DNA of 64,000 bases. It comes from Acidovorax sp. KKS102. GTDB lineage: Bacteria > Pseudomonadota > Gammaproteobacteria > Burkholderiales > Burkholderiaceae_C. The position numbers were made by a program, and so were the translations under genes. The notes under the pieces are model-generated. The model was not told where the DNA came from, did no database searches, and worked only from the letters and a program-made list of their open reading frames with translations. Positions 1-9,054 of this stretch are shown piece after piece (position 1 is the first letter of the stretch; every line of letters begins with the position of its first letter). The stretch is from positions 2,480,001 through 2,544,000 of the forward strand of contig NC_018708.1 in assembly GCF_000302535.1 (NCBI RefSeq), in the 5' to 3' direction.

Positions 1-1
1 C

Positions 2-2122
2 GAGTTCTGGCAGTTCCCCACGGTGTCGATGGGCCTCGGCCCGCTGATGGCCATCTACCAGGCGCGCTTCCTCAAGTACCTGCACGCCCGCGGCATCGCC
101 AACACCGAAAACCGCAAGGTGTGGGTGTTCTGCGGCGACGGCGAAATGGACGAGCCCGAATCGCTGGGCGCCATCGGCCTGGCTGCGCGTGAAAACCTCG
201 ACAACCTGGTCTTCGTCATCAACTGCAACCTGCAGCGCCTGGACGGCCCGGTGCGTGGCAACGGCAAGATCGTGCAAGAACTCGAAGGCGAGTTCCGTGG
301 CGCGGGCTGGAACGTGATCAAGCTGCTGTGGGGCAATGGCTGGGACGAGCTGCTGCGCCGCGACAAGAGCGGCAAGCTCAAGCAGCTGATGATGGAAACG
401 CTCGACGGCGACTATCAGGCCATGAAGGCCAATGACGGCGCTTTTGTTCGCAAGAACTTCTTCGGCAAGTACCCTGAGACCGCGAAGCTCGTCGAGCACA
501 TGACCGACGAAGAGGTGTTCGAGCTGCGCCGTGGTGGCCATGAGCCCGCCAAGGTGTACGCGGCCTTCCACGCTGCCAACGAGCACAAGAACCAGCCAAC
601 CGTGCTGCTGGTCAAGACCGTCAAGGGCTATGGCATGGGCAAGGCCGGTGAAGGCAAGAACACCGTGCACCAGACCAAGAAGCTGTCGGACGAAGATATC
701 AAGTACATCCGTGACCGCTTCAACATCCCGATCCCTGACAGCCAGCTGGCCGAGATCCCTTACTACAAGCCTGCCGACGACACGCCGGAAATGCAGTACC
801 TGCACGAGCGTCGCAAGGCCCTGGGCGGCTACCTGCCGCACCGCCGCGTAAAGGCTGACGAGAGCTTTACCGTGCCCGCGCTGGACACCTTCAAGGCCAT
901 CTTGGAGCCCACGGCCGAAGGCCGCGAAATCTCCACAACCCAGGCCTATGTGCGCTTCATCACGCAACTGCTGCGCGACCAGGCCCTGGGCCCGCGCGTG
1001 GTGCCCATCCTGGTGGATGAGGCGCGTACCTTCGGCATGGAAGGCCTGTTCCGCCAGATCGGCATCTACAACCCCAAGGGCCAGATGTACACCCCGGTCG
1101 ACCGCGACCAGGTGATGTACTACAAGGAAGACAAGGCCGGCCAGATCCTGCAGGAAGGCATCAACGAAGCCGGCGGCATGGCCAGCTGGATCGCTGCCGC
1201 CACCAGCTACAGCACGAACAACCGCATCATGGTGCCGTTCTATGTGTACTACTCCATGTTCGGCTTCCAGCGCATTGGCGACCTGGCCTGGGCGGCGGGT
1301 GACATGCAGGCGCGTGGCTTCCTCTTGGGCGGCACTTCGGGCCGTACCACGCTGAACGGTGAAGGTCTGCAGCACGAAGATGGTCATAGCCACGTCCTGG
1401 CCAACACCATCCCCAACTGCGTGAGCTACGACCCCACCTTTGCCCACGAAGTCGCAGTGATCATGCACCGTGGCCTCAAGCGCATGGTCGAGCAGCAAGA
1501 GAACGTCTTCTACTACATCACGCTGCTCAACGAGAACTACAGCATGCCTGGCCTCACGGCGGGTACCGAAGAGCAGATCATCAAGGGCATGTACCTGTGC
1601 AAGCCAGGCGCCGAGGGCGACAAGCGCGTGCAGCTGCTGGGCTCCGGCACCATCCTGCGCGAGTCACTGGCCGCGCAAACGCTGCTGGCTGCCGACTGGG
1701 GCGTACAGGCTGACGTGTGGAGCTGCCCGAGCTTCAACGAACTGACCCGCGAAGGCCAGGACGTGGACCGCTGGAACCTGCTGCACCCGCTGGAGACACC
1801 ACGCGTGCCGTTTGTGGCGCAGCAGCTGGGAACCAGCACCGGCCCCGTGGTCGCATCCACCGACTACATGAAGGCCTATGCGGAGCAGATCCGTCCCTTC
1901 GTGCCCAAGGGCCGCAACTACAAGGTGCTGGGCACCGACGGCTTTGGCCGCAGCGACTTCCGGAGCAAGCTGCGCGAGCACTTCGAGGTGAACCGCCACT
2001 ACATCGTTGTGGCCGCCCTCAAAGCGCTGAGCGAAGACGGCGTGCTGCCCGCCACCAAGGTGGCCGAGGCGATTGCCAAGTACGGCATCAATGCTGACAA
2101 GATCAACCCGCTCTACGCTTAA
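2..2122 (+). CDS. aceE: Pyruvate dehydrogenase E1 component, homodimeric type (5' end outside window)
   Basis: Thiamine-diphosphate-dependent decarboxylase that oxidises pyruvate and passes the acetyl group to the lipoyl arms of E2. The reading frame is open from base 2, where it already encodes [14 protein letters not shown], a conserved AceE stretch, so the GTG at 23 is internal and about the first fifth of the protein is missing. The thiamine-diphosphate motif is visible: [10 protein letters not shown] followed by [11 protein letters not shown]. The C-terminal part continues to [14 protein letters not shown]. The gene ends 19 bases before aceF, so aceE, aceF and lpdA form one operon encoding the whole complex. 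The single long chain is the gammaproteobacterial/betaproteobacterial type, not the alpha/beta E1. Identification is secure. Confidence 0.97.
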   Translation, partial: EFWQFPTVSMGLGPLMAIYQARFLKYLHARGIANTENRKVWVFCGDGEMDEPESLGAIGLAARENLDNLVFVINCNLQRLDGPVRGNGKIVQELEGEFRGAGWNVIKLLWGNGWDELLRRDKSGKLKQLMMETLDGDYQAMKANDGAFVRKNFFGKYPETAKLVEHMTDEEVFELRRGGHEPAKVYAAFHAANEHKNQPTVLLVKTVKGYGMGKAGEGKNTVHQTKKLSDEDIKYIRDRFNIPIPDSQLAEIPYYKPADDTPEMQYLHERRKALGGYLPHRRVKADESFTVPALDTFKAILEPTAEGREISTTQAYVRFITQLLRDQALGPRVVPILVDEARTFGMEGLFRQIGIYNPKGQMYTPVDRDQVMYYKEDKAGQILQEGINEAGGMASWIAAATSYSTNNRIMVPFYVYYSMFGFQRIGDLAWAAGDMQARGFLLGGTSGRTTLNGEGLQHEDGHSHVLANTIPNCVSYDPTFAHEVAVIMHRGLKRMVEQQENVFYYITLLNENYSMPGLTAGTEEQIIKGMYLCKPGAEGDKRVQLLGSGTILRESLAAQTLLAADWGVQADVWSCPSFNELTREGQDVDRWNLLHPLETPRVPFVAQQLGTSTGPVVASTDYMKAYAEQIRPFVPKGRNYKVLGTDGFGRSDFRSKLREHFEVNRHYIVVAALKALSEDGVLPATKVAEAIAKYGINADKINPLYA

Positions 2123-2141
2123 AACGAACGGAGACAGAACA

Positions 2142-3815
2142 ATGGCATTGGTCAATATTCAAGTCCCGGACATCGGGGACTTCGACGAGGTGGGCGTGAT
2201 CGAGTTGCTCGTCAAGGTGGGTGACACCGTGAAAGCCGAGCAGTCGCTCATCACGGTCGAATCCGACAAGGCATCGATGGAGATCCCCTCCAGCCATGCG
2301 GGCGTGGTCAAGGAACTCAAGATTGCGTTGGGCGACAAGGTCAAGCAAGGCTCGGTGATTGCTGTGGTGGAGTCCGCTGACGCGGGCGCTGCAGCAGCCC
2401 CGGCGGCTGCACCGGCTCCTGCCGCAGCTGCTCCCGCGCCAGCCCCAGTGGCTGCTGCTGCCCCTGCGGCTGCTGGCCCAGTCGAAGTGCGCGTGCCCGA
2501 CATCGGCGACTTCAAGGACGTGGCCGTCATCGAGATGCTGGTCAAGGTCGGCGACACCATCAAGGTCGAACAATCCCTGTTCACCGTCGAATCCGACAAG
2601 GCCTCCATGGAGATCCCATCGCCCGCCGCTGGCGTGCTCAAGGAACTCAAGGTCAAGATCGGTGACACCGTCAACATCGGTGATCTGGTCGCTGTGCTCG
2701 AAGGCGCTGCCACCGCAGCGGCCCCAGCCCCGGCCGCAGCTCCCGCACCCATTGCGGCCGCTGCACCGGCGCCAGCCCCTGTGGCGGTGGCTGCCCCTGC
2801 AGTGGCTGTAGCCGCAGCAGCGCCCGCCGCTGCCGCAGCCTCGGTGCCCGCCCACCAGCCCGGCACCCCCACGGCAGGCCTGCCCCATGCATCGCCTTCG
2901 GTGCGCAAGTTCGCCCGCGAATTGGGTGTGCCCATCGACGAAGTCAAGGGCACCGGCCCCAAGGGCCGCATCACGCAAGACGACGTGGCTGCCTTCACCA
3001 AGCAGGTGATGGCAGGCGCCGTGCAGACCAAGGCCCAGGCGGCCAAGGCGCCCTCGGCAGCAGCCGGTGGCTCCGGCGTGGGTCTGGACCTGCTGCCCTG
3101 GCCCAAGGTGGACTTCACCAAGTTCGGCCCGGTGGAGCGCAAGGATCTCTCGCGCATCAAGAAGATCAGCGGCGCCAACCTGCACCGCAACTGGGTCGTC
3201 ATCCCGCACGTCACCAACCACGACGATGCGGACATCACCGACCTCGAAGCCTTCCGCGTGCAGTTCAACAAAGAGAACGAGAAGAGCGGCGTCAAGGTCA
3301 CCATGCTCGCCTTCATGATCAAGGCCGCCGTGGCCGCGCTCAAGAAGTTCCCCGAGTTCAACAGCTCGCTCGACGGCGACCAGCTGGTGATGAAGAACTA
3401 CTTCCACATCGGCTTTGCGGCTGACACGCCCAACGGCCTCGTTGTGCCCGTCATCCGCGATGCCGACAAGAAGGGCATCGTCCAGATCTCGCAAGAGATG
3501 GGCGACCTGGCCAAGAAGGCGCGCGACGGCAAGCTGGGCCCGGCCGACATGACCGGCGGCTGCTTCTCCATCAGCTCCCTGGGCGGCATTGGCGGGCGTT
3601 ACTTCACGCCCATCATCAACGCTCCCGAAGTCGCCATCATGGGCGTGTGCAAGAGCAGCCTGGAGCCCAAGTGGGACGGCAAGCAGTTCGCACCGCGCCT
3701 GATGCTGCCGCTGTCGCTCAGCTGGGACCACCGCGTGATCGACGGCGCCGCTGCTGCGCGCTTCAACGTGTACTTTGCCTCGCTGCTGGCGGACTTCCGC
3801 CGCATTGTGATGTAA
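2142..3815 (+). CDS. aceF: Dihydrolipoamide acetyltransferase E2 of pyruvate dehydrogenase
   Basis: Forms the core of the pyruvate dehydrogenase complex and transfers acetyl from lipoyl-lysine to CoA. The 557-residue protein has two N-terminal lipoyl domains (about 1-77 and 113-188), with lipoyl lysines K43 and K153 in [11 protein letters not shown]. Ala/Pro-rich linkers of about 35 and 55 residues follow. The E1/E3-binding domain (about 250-288) and the catalytic domain (about 325-557) complete it; the latter carries the active-site motif [10 protein letters not shown] with H530 and D534. The start at 2142 has a GGAG upstream and lies 19 bases after aceE; a longer in-frame opening from 2073 would overlap aceE and adds residues unlike the family. 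The two lipoyl domains are very similar to each other and to the one in lpdA. Confidence 0.97.
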   Translation: MALVNIQVPDIGDFDEVGVIELLVKVGDTVKAEQSLITVESDKASMEIPSSHAGVVKELKIALGDKVKQGSVIAVVESADAGAAAAPAAAPAPAAAAPAPAPVAAAAPAAAGPVEVRVPDIGDFKDVAVIEMLVKVGDTIKVEQSLFTVESDKASMEIPSPAAGVLKELKVKIGDTVNIGDLVAVLEGAATAAAPAPAAAPAPIAAAAPAPAPVAVAAPAVAVAAAAPAAAAASVPAHQPGTPTAGLPHASPSVRKFARELGVPIDEVKGTGPKGRITQDDVAAFTKQVMAGAVQTKAQAAKAPSAAAGGSGVGLDLLPWPKVDFTKFGPVERKDLSRIKKISGANLHRNWVVIPHVTNHDDADITDLEAFRVQFNKENEKSGVKVTMLAFMIKAAVAALKKFPEFNSSLDGDQLVMKNYFHIGFAADTPNGLVVPVIRDADKKGIVQISQEMGDLAKKARDGKLGPADMTGGCFSISSLGGIGGRYFTPIINAPEVAIMGVCKSSLEPKWDGKQFAPRLMLPLSLSWDHRVIDGAAAARFNVYFASLLADFRRIVM

Positions 3816-3834
3816 CGAAAGGGCAAGACACACC

Positions 3835-5685
3835 ATGGCAATCATCGACATCAAGGTGCCCGACATCGGCGACTTCGCCGAAGTGGCCATCATCGAAGTG
3901 CTGGTCAAACCCGGCGACACCATCAAGGCCGAGCAAAGCCTGATCACCGTGGAGTCCGACAAGGCCTCCATGGAGATCCCGTCCAGCCACGCTGGTGTGG
4001 TCAAGGAACTCAAGGTCAAGCTCGGCGACAAGATCGCCGAAGGCTCGGTGGTGCTGACGCTGGAAGTGCAGGGTGCAGGCGCAGCCGCTCCAGCGCCTGC
4101 CGCATCCTCAGCGCCTGCCGTTTCTGAGCAGAAATCGGCTGTAGCGCGGGTAAATAATGTGCCGGCAGCTATCAATCCAGTAGCTTCTAGCTTTGCTGGC
4201 TCGGCCGATCTGGACTGCGACGTGCTCGTGCTCGGCGGCGGCCCCGGCGGCTACAGCGCCGCCTTCCGTGCGGCCGACCTGGGTCTTAAGGTCGTCATCG
4301 TCGAGCGCTATGCCACTCTGGGTGGCGTGTGCCTGAACGTGGGCTGCATCCCGTCCAAGGCGCTGCTGCACGTCGCAGCCGTCATGGACGAGGTCAGCCA
4401 CATGGCCGACCTGGGCGTGGACTTTGGCGCGCCCGCCGTCAACATCGACAAGCTGCGCGGCCATAAAGAAAAGGTGATCGGCAAGCTCACCGGCGGCCTG
4501 GCCGCCATGGCCAAGATGCGCAAGGTGACCACCGTGCGTGGCTACGGTGCTTTTGTCGGCGCCAACCACCTCGAAGTGGAGGAAACCACCGGCACCGGCC
4601 AGGAGAAGACGGGCACCAAGAAGGTCATCGCCTTCAAGAAGGCCATCATCGCTGCTGGCAGCCAGGCCGTGCGCCTGCCCTTCATGCCCAACGACCCGCG
4701 CGTGGTCGATTCCACCGGCGCCCTGGCACTGAAGGAAGTGCCCAAGCGCATGCTGATTTTGGGCGGCGGCATCATCGGCCTGGAAATGGGCACGGTTTAC
4801 AGCACGCTGGGCGCGCGCCTGGATGTGGTGGAAATGATGGACGGCCTGATGCAGGGCGCTGACCGAGACCTCGTCAAGATCTGGCAAAAGATGAACGCCA
4901 AGCGCTTCGACAACATCATGTTGAAGACGAAAACCGTGGGTGCTGAGGCAACGCCTGAAGGCATCAAGGTCACGTTCGCGCCAGCGGAAGAGGGCGGCAC
5001 TGCCCCTGAGCCGCAGGTGTACGACCTGGTCCTGCAAGCTGTGGGCCGCACGCCGAACGGCAAGAAGATCGCTGCTGAGAAGGCTGGCGTGGCGGTGACG
5101 GACCGTGGCTTCATCAACGTTGATATCCAGATGCGCACCAACGTGCCGCACATCTTTGCCATCGGCGACATCGTGGGCCAGCCCATGTTGGCGCACAAGG
5201 CGGTGCACGAGGCACACGTGGCGGCTGAAGTCATCGCTGGTGAACTGCAGGGCAACAAGGAGCTGGCAGCCGCCGCCTTCAACGCCCGCGTGATTCCGAG
5301 CGTTGCCTACACCGACCCCGAAGTGGCCTGGGTGGGCCTGACGGAAGACCAGGCCAAGGCCCAAGGCATCAAGGTCAAGAAGGGCCTGTTCCCCTGGACG
5401 GCCTCCGGCCGCGCCATTGCCAACGGCCGCGACGAAGGCGTGACCAAGCTCCTGTTCGACGATTCGCCCGAGGCCCATGGCCACGGCAAGATCCTGGGCG
5501 GCGGCATGGTCGGCACCCACGCGGGCGACATGATCGGCGAGATCGCTCTTGCCATCGAGATGGGCGCTGACGCCGTGGACATCGGCAAGACCATCCACCC
5601 GCACCCCACGCTGGGCGAAAGCATCGGTATGGCGGCGGAGATTGCGCATGGCAGCTGCACGGATGTGCCGCCGCAGAAGAAGTGA
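3835..5685 (+). CDS. lpdA: Dihydrolipoyl dehydrogenase E3 with N-terminal lipoyl domain
   Basis: FAD enzyme that reoxidises the dihydrolipoyl arms with NAD+. Length is 616 residues, against about 475 for a plain Lpd, because a complete lipoyl domain (1-77, lysine K43) precedes the reductase. The FAD-binding loop GGGPGG is at about 134-139. The redox disulfide is GGVCLNVGCIPS (C166, C171). The C-terminal dimer motif HPHPTLGE gives the catalytic pair H590/E595. The linker (about 78-125) starts as the usual Ala/Pro run but then becomes SEQKSAVARVNNVPAAINP, which is encoded by DNA resembling the dispersed intergenic repeat of this genome. The start has GAAAGGG upstream and lies 19 bases after aceF. 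Lipoyl-bearing Lpd proteins of this kind are known in betaproteobacteria. Confidence 0.96.
   Translation: MAIIDIKVPDIGDFAEVAIIEVLVKPGDTIKAEQSLITVESDKASMEIPSSHAGVVKELKVKLGDKIAEGSVVLTLEVQGAGAAAPAPAASSAPAVSEQKSAVARVNNVPAAINPVASSFAGSADLDCDVLVLGGGPGGYSAAFRAADLGLKVVIVERYATLGGVCLNVGCIPSKALLHVAAVMDEVSHMADLGVDFGAPAVNIDKLRGHKEKVIGKLTGGLAAMAKMRKVTTVRGYGAFVGANHLEVEETTGTGQEKTGTKKVIAFKKAIIAAGSQAVRLPFMPNDPRVVDSTGALALKEVPKRMLILGGGIIGLEMGTVYSTLGARLDVVEMMDGLMQGADRDLVKIWQKMNAKRFDNIMLKTKTVGAEATPEGIKVTFAPAEEGGTAPEPQVYDLVLQAVGRTPNGKKIAAEKAGVAVTDRGFINVDIQMRTNVPHIFAIGDIVGQPMLAHKAVHEAHVAAEVIAGELQGNKELAAAAFNARVIPSVAYTDPEVAWVGLTEDQAKAQGIKVKKGLFPWTASGRAIANGRDEGVTKLLFDDSPEAHGHGKILGGGMVGTHAGDMIGEIALAIEMGADAVDIGKTIHPHPTLGESIGMAAEIAHGSCTDVPPQKK
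4126..4191 (-). repeat. Decayed copy of the dispersed repeat inside the lpdA linker
   Basis: The stretch with AAATCGGCTGTAGCGC near its left end and GGCAGCTATCAAT to its right aligns by eye with the reverse complement of the intergenic copy at 10344-10405 (AAATAGCCCTCTAGTGC and then GCTAGCAGCTATCAAAA). Spacing differs by only about two bases. It lies in frame in the flexible linker of lpdA, about residues 98-119. The match is by inspection and is diverged in the middle. Confidence 0.55.
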
Positions 5686-5733
5686 TCTGACGATCCGAGC
5701 GAAGGCAGCAGTCGCAATCGCCTGAGCGCCGCC

Positions 5734-5943
5734 ATGGCAGCAGCCAAAAGGTTCCCCCAAGCCCCCGCCCATCCGGAGCGGGTGTGCTGGGGGTGCGATC
5801 GTTACTGCCCAGCCAATGCCATGCGCTGCGGCAATGGCTCTGACCGCACCCAGCACCCTTCAGAGCTGTTTGGCGAGGACTGGGACCAATGGGGCCTGTG
5901 CGCCGAAGAGGCTGCCGCAGCGCCTCCCGAGCCACTCTCCTAA
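5734..5943 (+). CDS. DUF3079 family small cysteine-rich protein
   Basis: A 69-residue protein of unknown function. It carries the conserved DUF3079 pattern as I know it: HPERVCWGCDRYC, then CGNGSDRTQHP, then ELFGEDW. Four cysteines (C18, C21, C25, C32) are arranged CxxC-x3-C-x6-C, which would suit a zinc site, though this is inference. No signal peptide or membrane segment is seen. It begins 48 bases after lpdA, with no clear ribosome-binding site, and may be co-transcribed with the pyruvate dehydrogenase genes. The family assignment rests on motif memory; the function is not known. Confidence 0.8.
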   Translation: MAAAKRFPQAPAHPERVCWGCDRYCPANAMRCGNGSDRTQHPSELFGEDWDQWGLCAEEAAAAPPEPLS

Positions 5944-6161
5944 ACGCCGCCACGTCCCCAGTCTGGTGATGGATCGGCGCCTGGGGCCTGCGTCTGCTTC
6001 GCAGGTCAACGCTATTCGAGCGCTGACGGCACCTGTATCAAGATGGCCTGCGTCAAAGTGCCCCGGTAAAAGTCGTGGAAAATAGAGGGTTTCCTGCCGC
6101 TGAGCCCCTTGGCAGAGCATTCGTCCAGCTTTCCAACCTTTTTGCTCCCCTGAGCCTGTCC

Positions 6162-7583
6162 ATGCAAGACGTTCAAAACTCCAAGATCTCTGTCGAGAAG
6201 ATCGGCGGCACCTCGATGACCGCCTTTGGCGATGTGCTGCGCCACATCGTCCTGCACGACCCCAAGCGCATCAACGGCCGGATCTACGTGGTGTCCGCCT
6301 ACTCGGGCGTGACGAACCAGCTGCTGGAGCACAAGAAGACGGGTGAGCGCGGCATCTATGCCCTGTTTGCCGAAGGCAAGGGCTACCAGGATGCTTTGAC
6401 GCAGCTGGCTTCCAGCCTTAAAAAGCTCAACGCGGGCTACGCCGACCTGGGCCTGCCGCTGGATGTGGCCGATGCCTTTATTGATCAGCGCATTGCCCAG
6501 GCGCGCGAATATCTGAACGCCATGCAGCACGTGCTGGCCAGCGGCTACCTGAGCCGTAAGGACGTGTTGCTCGCGGCGCGTGAAGTGCTGGCCTCGATTG
6601 GCGAGTCGCACAGCGCGTTCAACTCCGTCGAGATCCTCAAGGCCAATGGCGTCAATGCACTGCTGATGGACCTGGCCGGTTTTGACGACAACGAAGCCTG
6701 GACGATTGACGAGCGCATTGCCAACAGCTTCAAGGGCCTGGACCTGAGCGACAAGGTGGTGGTGGCCACGGGCTACACCAAAGGCACCGAGGGCATCATG
6801 CGCGAGTTCGACCGGGGCTACTCCGAGGTCACCTTCAGCAAGATCGCCGTGGAAGTTCGCCCCGCCGAGGCTGTGATCCACAAGGAATTCCACCTGTCGT
6901 CCGCCGACCCCAACCTCGTGGGGCTGGAAAACGCCATTGTGGTGGGCGCCACCAACTACGACGTGGCCGACCAGCTGGCCGACGTGGGCATGGAAGCCAT
7001 CCATCCCAAGGCCGCCAAGCCCATGGAACTGGCCGGCATCCCGATCCGCCTGAAGAACACGTTTGAGCCCGACCACCCCGGCACGCTCATCACCAAAGAC
7101 TTCGTGGGCGAGCGCGCGCGCGTCGAGATCGTGACCGGCACCGACAAGGTCACGCTGATCGAAATCCACGACCCCAGCATGGTGGGTACCGTCGGCTTTG
7201 ATGCGGGCCTGATGAACGTGTTTTGCAAGCACGATGTGAGCTACATCCTCAAGGCGACCAACGCCAACTCCATCGCCCATCTGGTGTGGGACAACCAGGT
7301 CACACCCGAGCTGGTGGCTGAGCTGCAGAAGGACTACCAGGTCGTGACGATCAAGCCCAGCGCGATCGTGTGCACCATTGGCTCCAACATCGGCATCCCC
7401 GGCGTGCTGGCCAAGGCTGCGCAGGCGCTGGCCGATGCCCGCGTCAACGTGAATTGCGTGTCTCAGACCCTGCGCCAGGTGAACATGCAGTTCGTGATCG
7501 AACGCGAGGACTACAAGACCGCCATCAAGGCGCTGAACATGGCGCTGTGCGTGAACTCGGGGACCCCGGTGCCTCGCGTGTGA
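6162..7583 (+). CDS. Aspartate kinase, Ask_Ect-like class
   Basis: Phosphorylates aspartate, the first step to lysine, threonine, methionine and diaminopimelate. The 473-residue protein starts with VEKIGGTSM (K13-M19), the form of the kinase loop typical of the ectoine-associated aspartokinases (Ask_Ect) rather than the HKYGGTSM of the housekeeping LysC. It has an amino-acid kinase domain (about 8-300). Two C-terminal ACT-type regulatory segments follow (about 320-470), the last including the phrase PGVLAKAAQALADARVNVN. The start at 6162 was chosen because family similarity begins there; the frame is open to a GTG at 6075 but that extension looks non-coding, and neither start has a good ribosome-binding site. 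No ectoine genes are present nearby. A good hairpin terminator follows. Confidence 0.88.
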   Translation: MQDVQNSKISVEKIGGTSMTAFGDVLRHIVLHDPKRINGRIYVVSAYSGVTNQLLEHKKTGERGIYALFAEGKGYQDALTQLASSLKKLNAGYADLGLPLDVADAFIDQRIAQAREYLNAMQHVLASGYLSRKDVLLAAREVLASIGESHSAFNSVEILKANGVNALLMDLAGFDDNEAWTIDERIANSFKGLDLSDKVVVATGYTKGTEGIMREFDRGYSEVTFSKIAVEVRPAEAVIHKEFHLSSADPNLVGLENAIVVGATNYDVADQLADVGMEAIHPKAAKPMELAGIPIRLKNTFEPDHPGTLITKDFVGERARVEIVTGTDKVTLIEIHDPSMVGTVGFDAGLMNVFCKHDVSYILKATNANSIAHLVWDNQVTPELVAELQKDYQVVTIKPSAIVCTIGSNIGIPGVLAKAAQALADARVNVNCVSQTLRQVNMQFVIEREDYKTAIKALNMALCVNSGTPVPRV

Positions 7584-7650
7584 TGGGATGGCGGTGGGCG
7601 TGCCTGCCGCACTGCTTTTCTCTCGGGCCTTCGCGCAAGGCCTGCCCAGT

Positions 7651-7673
7651 AGCCCGCGATGTGCGGGCTTTTT
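7651..7673 (+). terminator. Rho-independent terminator of the aspartate kinase gene
   Basis: Perfect 7-bp stem AGCCCGC / GCGGGCT with loop GATGT, followed by a run of Ts. It lies 68 bases after the aspartate kinase stop and just before the end of the convergent kinase gene. Confidence 0.85.
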
Positions 7674-7691
7674 ATCGCCTGGATATTTCCG

Positions 7692-9047
7692 TCAGCCCGC
7701 GCCCAGCAGTCTTTCGAAAAGGTCCGTTCCGCCCATCTGCCCCCCCTTGAGCATCAGCTCCAGCCCGTGGCGCGATGGGTCTGTACTGTGCGCGCGGCTC
7801 AGCGTGACCCCGGGGCAGACCGTGGTGTGGTACGACAGCCCCCACAGGTGCAGTGCCTGCACGGCGTGGCTGGAGGTGTCGCCCCCCGCAATGCCAACGC
7901 GCCGCAGCGGCGTACCGTTGTCGGCCTGCGCCTGCACCACGCGGGCGACCAGGGCCGCACTGGCGGGGGCGACGGCCGCTGAAGCACCACCGGACGGGGC
8001 AGAAGCGCCGTCCGTGGGCCCGGTGTAGGCCAGCACGTGATGGCCCTGCTGCAGCCTGGCGCATATTGCGCGTTGGGCGGCCTGGGCGTAGTCGGTGTCA
8101 TGGGTCAGCCGGTGCGCGTCCACCGGGATGCGCTGATAAGACGTTGCGGCCTGGACCTGGGCCGCTGTGATGGGTGACAGGCTGCCCGCCCAGGCGAACA
8201 CGGGGCTGGGCGATGGTGCCAAGGCAGGGGCAGGTGGGCTGACCTGCGCCCCCCAGCACGCGATCAACGCCTGGGCCACGGAGCTGGGCCCCACGGCGAG
8301 CAGGCGGGCGCGCTGGGCTTGTTGCCACAGCAGGTGCCCCACGCTGGCCAGCTGGTCTGCACTGGTCAGGTCGAGCAGCGTAGGCACGAAGGGCGTATCG
8401 GACACATTGGACACCTCGGGCACAGCGGTCGCGCCATGGCCCGGCAGGGTGTTCAGAGAGCCGGGCAAGGCGTCTGCTTCGTACAGCGGGTAATGCAGTG
8501 CCGTGATGCCTTGCAAACCCTGCTGCGCCAGGTGCACCCGCAAGTCGGCTTCTGCCATGGGGGTCACCGGGTGCCGGTGCATCGTCGGGTGCCGGTCAAT
8601 GCGGTAGACGGTTCCCCCCGTGCCGGCTGCGGCAAACAGGTTGCTGAAGGCGCAGTATCTGCCCAGGCTGGGCTGGCCGCCGAGGATAGGTACCCAGCGG
8701 TTCTCCACGCTGGGGTGCAGTGTTTCGATGGCGCAGGCAATGTTGCCGACATGGGGTGCACTGTCGAAGGTGGAGCACACCTTGTAATGCAACACGGTGG
8801 GCGCGATCTGCCTGAAAAAACGGGCCACGGGTGCCAGTTCTGCGCGCATGGCCTCGGGCGGCATGGCGCGTGCGGCGCCCGCAATGCCCACAGCGTCTAG
8901 CCGCCCGGCCGCTGCCAGGGCCTCGGCGCTGGGCACGCCCAGGAACAGCATCGAGCGCAGACCCGCCTGGGCCAGCACGGCCAGCGTGTCGGTGGCACCG
9001 GTGAAGTCGTCGCCATACCAGCCGAACAAGGGGGCCGTGGTCGTCAT
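7692..9047 (-). CDS. Four-carbon acid sugar kinase family protein (DUF1537; OiaK-like candidate)
   Basis: Predicted ATP-dependent kinase acting on a sugar acid or oxo-sugar acid. The 451-residue protein opens with FGWYGDDFTGATDTLA (residues 8-23), the hallmark of the N-terminal DUF1537 substrate domain. Near residue 400 it has VGIAGGDTSSHAV, typical of the C-terminal nucleotide-binding domain. The ATG at 9047 was chosen because the GDDFTGA motif follows directly; a longer open frame to 9308 overlaps the upstream gene. It starts 7 bases after the RuBisCO-like gene and is the last gene of the operon. In characterised D-apionate pathways a kinase of this family (OiaK) makes the substrate of a RuBisCO-like protein; the same pairing here suggests an equivalent role, but the substrate is not shown by sequence. 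Confidence 0.85.
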   Translation of the reverse strand: MTTTAPLFGWYGDDFTGATDTLAVLAQAGLRSMLFLGVPSAEALAAAGRLDAVGIAGAARAMPPEAMRAELAPVARFFRQIAPTVLHYKVCSTFDSAPHVGNIACAIETLHPSVENRWVPILGGQPSLGRYCAFSNLFAAAGTGGTVYRIDRHPTMHRHPVTPMAEADLRVHLAQQGLQGITALHYPLYEADALPGSLNTLPGHGATAVPEVSNVSDTPFVPTLLDLTSADQLASVGHLLWQQAQRARLLAVGPSSVAQALIACWGAQVSPPAPALAPSPSPVFAWAGSLSPITAAQVQAATSYQRIPVDAHRLTHDTDYAQAAQRAICARLQQGHHVLAYTGPTDGASAPSGGASAAVAPASAALVARVVQAQADNGTPLRRVGIAGGDTSSHAVQALHLWGLSYHTTVCPGVTLSRAHSTDPSRHGLELMLKGGQMGGTDLFERLLGAG

Positions 9048-9054
9048 GGTTTCG

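Noticed and set aside
2103..4175. Long open frame (690 codons) on the minus strand across aceF and lpdA
   Set aside because: It is antisense to well-recognised genes, with GC-driven lack of stops and His/Gly-rich, low-complexity translation.
6012..7280. Minus-strand open frame of 422 codons across the aspartate kinase
   Set aside because: It is antisense to a clear aspartate kinase and shows no family motif.
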